A stretch of DNA of 64,000 nt, taken from Reddybacter sp041622675. Its GTDB lineage: Bacteria; Pseudomonadota; Gammaproteobacteria; Pseudomonadales; Porticoccaceae. The notes below the pieces were generated by a model that did not search any database, was not told the DNA's origin, and saw only the letters and a list, made by a program, of their open reading frames with translations. A program made the translations under genes and the position numbers. The stretch lies in the NCBI GenBank assembly GCA_041622675.1, contig JBFJYH010000005.1, forward strand, positions 1 to 64,000, written 5' to 3'. Every line of letters begins with the position of its first letter. Within the stretch, counting starts at the first letter, position 1. Below are positions 62,935 through 64,000 of this stretch, in pieces.

Positions 62935-64000
62935 GCTTGCAAAATATAGCGCCATTAAGCTTGTCACAGGCTGCCGTCAATTATGGCGGTACCTTATTGT
63001 ATCCCGACTGCCATTTTTCGAATGTTTGTACCGATACTCGCAGTTTGGCAAATGGTGATTTATTCGTCGCTCTGCGCGGTGATAATTTTGATGCCCACCA
63101 ATTTCTTGAAAGCGCCGCATTAAAAGCTTGCGGCATGGTAGTTGAAGCACCCGACAAGCGACTGGCCATACCTCAATGGGTGGTCCCCAATACGGTGCAG
63201 GCCCTCGGCCAGCTCGGTGCTCTCGCTCGCAATAGATTCACAGGGCCGTTAATAGCCATCACCGGCAGTGGCGGCAAAACCACAGTGAAAGATATGCTGG
63301 CGGTTATTTTGCGCTGCCAGGGAGAAGTGTTAGCCACTGCGGGCAATTTAAATAATCATATCGGCGTTCCGCAAACCTTGCTTAGGTTACAAGCTGAGCA
63401 CCAGTTTGCAGTGATTGAAATGGGTGCCAGCGGGGGGGGCGAAATCGACTACCTGTGTAGCATCGCACGCCCCACTATTGCCGTGGTAACCAATGTTATG
63501 CCCGCTCATGTTGCCGGTTTTGGCTCCCTGGCCGGTGTTGCCAGTGCAAAGGGTGAAATTTATAGCGGCCTAGATAACTGTGGTATTGCTATTTTGAATT
63601 TTGATGAGCCCTGGTATGGGCAATGGCGTCGGCGTGCTCATGGTACCCATTGTCAGAGTTTTAGTGTTGAGAATAGCGCAGCCGATTTTTACGCATCGAA
63701 TGTGCAGTTTAATACCGCCGCCTGTGCCCGTTTTATGCTGCACTCACCCCTGGGTGAAATTGAAATTCAACTCGCCATCCCGGGTGCTCATAATATTTCT
63801 AACGCGCTAGCTGCCGCCGCCTGTGCGGTAGCCGCGGGAGCTGATTTGGTCAGTATTGCAGCAGGACTTGCCTGTATGGCAGCAGCGCCTGGGCGCATGG
63901 AAAGCAAGCCGGGTGTTTTTGGTGCGCGAGTTATAGACGACAGTTACAACGCCAACCCCGGTTCGGTCAAGGCAGCGATTGATGCCCTCGTTGCCATGCC
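62931..64000 (+). CDS. murF: UDP-MurNAc-pentapeptide synthetase MurF (3' end beyond the window)
   Basis: MurF attaches D-Ala-D-Ala to the UDP-MurNAc tripeptide. I read 356 codons without a stop up to the window edge; about 100 residues are missing. The start is a GTG (62931) that overlaps the murE stop (GTGA). FSNVCTDTRSLANGDLFVALRG is in the N-terminal domain, ITGSGGKTTVKDML is the ATP loop near 108, and NNHIGVPQTLLRL, EMGASGGGEIDYL and DDSYNANPGSV follow in the expected order. Confidence 0.95.
   Translation, partial: MSLQNIAPLSLSQAAVNYGGTLLYPDCHFSNVCTDTRSLANGDLFVALRGDNFDAHQFLESAALKACGMVVEAPDKRLAIPQWVVPNTVQALGQLGALARNRFTGPLIAITGSGGKTTVKDMLAVILRCQGEVLATAGNLNNHIGVPQTLLRLQAEHQFAVIEMGASGGGEIDYLCSIARPTIAVVTNVMPAHVAGFGSLAGVASAKGEIYSGLDNCGIAILNFDEPWYGQWRRRAHGTHCQSFSVENSAADFYASNVQFNTAACARFMLHSPLGEIEIQLAIPGAHNISNALAAAACAVAAGADLVSIAAGLACMAAAPGRMESKPGVFGARVIDDSYNANPGSVKAAIDALVAM

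Overview
The window looks like the chromosome of a free-living, probably marine, aerobic gammaproteobacterium. The housekeeping genes are of gammaproteobacterial type: ssrA with smpB, ratA-ratB, bamE-fur, the dolP-diaA-yraN-lpoA block, rsmI, rnpB, and the start of the mraZ-rsmH-ftsL-ftsI-murE-murF division cluster. The accessory genes (acyl-CoA dehydrogenases, two Baeyer-Villiger-type monooxygenases, FadH, acetoacetyl-CoA synthetase, DUF1329, a haloalkane dehalogenase) suit an organism that breaks down lipids, steroids or hydrocarbons, of the Cellvibrionales/Spongiibacteraceae kind. The taxon is inferred from gene content only.

Layout. 1-1.6 kb: 5' part of a Rep-type helicase gene, running off the left edge. 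1.96-6.83 kb: a compact integrative element of about 4.9 kb inserted in the 3' end of ssrA. It is bounded by a 24-bp direct repeat (22/24 identical) and carries a tyrosine integrase, AlpA, a Gp2/YfjJ-like protein, a zinc-ribbon protein and a lipoprotein, but no capsid genes. 6.8-11.4 kb: ssrA, smpB, a sodium symporter, ratA, ratB, bamE with a repeat-expanded tail, and fur. 11.5-15 kb: three acyl-CoA dehydrogenases in tandem. 15.6-24.4 kb: an envelope cluster of ExbB, two ExbD proteins, a protein that joins a TonB-like membrane anchor to a von Willebrand A domain, a large periplasmic protein, DUF1329, DUF3015 and DUF4105.

24.6-30.6 kb: a soluble NAD-linked formate dehydrogenase operon (fdsGBACD) on the minus strand. 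30.8-34.5 kb: a half-size UPF0016 protein, a cysteine-rich protein, an FkbM methyltransferase, a gene-poor stretch with a decayed gene, and a tiny membrane protein. 34.8-44.6 kb: scattered catabolic and lipid genes (monooxygenase, sirtuin, thioesterase, crotonase, DUF481 protein, FadH, periplasmic cyclophilin, acetoacetyl-CoA synthetase). 44.8-51.9 kb: the dolP-diaA-yraN-lpoA block and rsmI, separated by a second monooxygenase. 52.3-57.4 kb: an orphan ParA, haloalkane dehalogenase, TesB, a phosphotriesterase-family protein, rnpB and a PepSY protein. 57.7 kb to the end: the division and cell-wall cluster behind a promoter that carries MraZ-type repeats.

The most promising candidate for an undescribed system is 15.56-24.43 kb. 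The VWA protein has a TonB-type SxxxH transmembrane anchor, and the second ExbD has Asn in place of the proton-carrying Asp. Together these suggest a proton-motive-force motor that drives a VWA domain in the periplasm instead of a TonB C-terminal domain.
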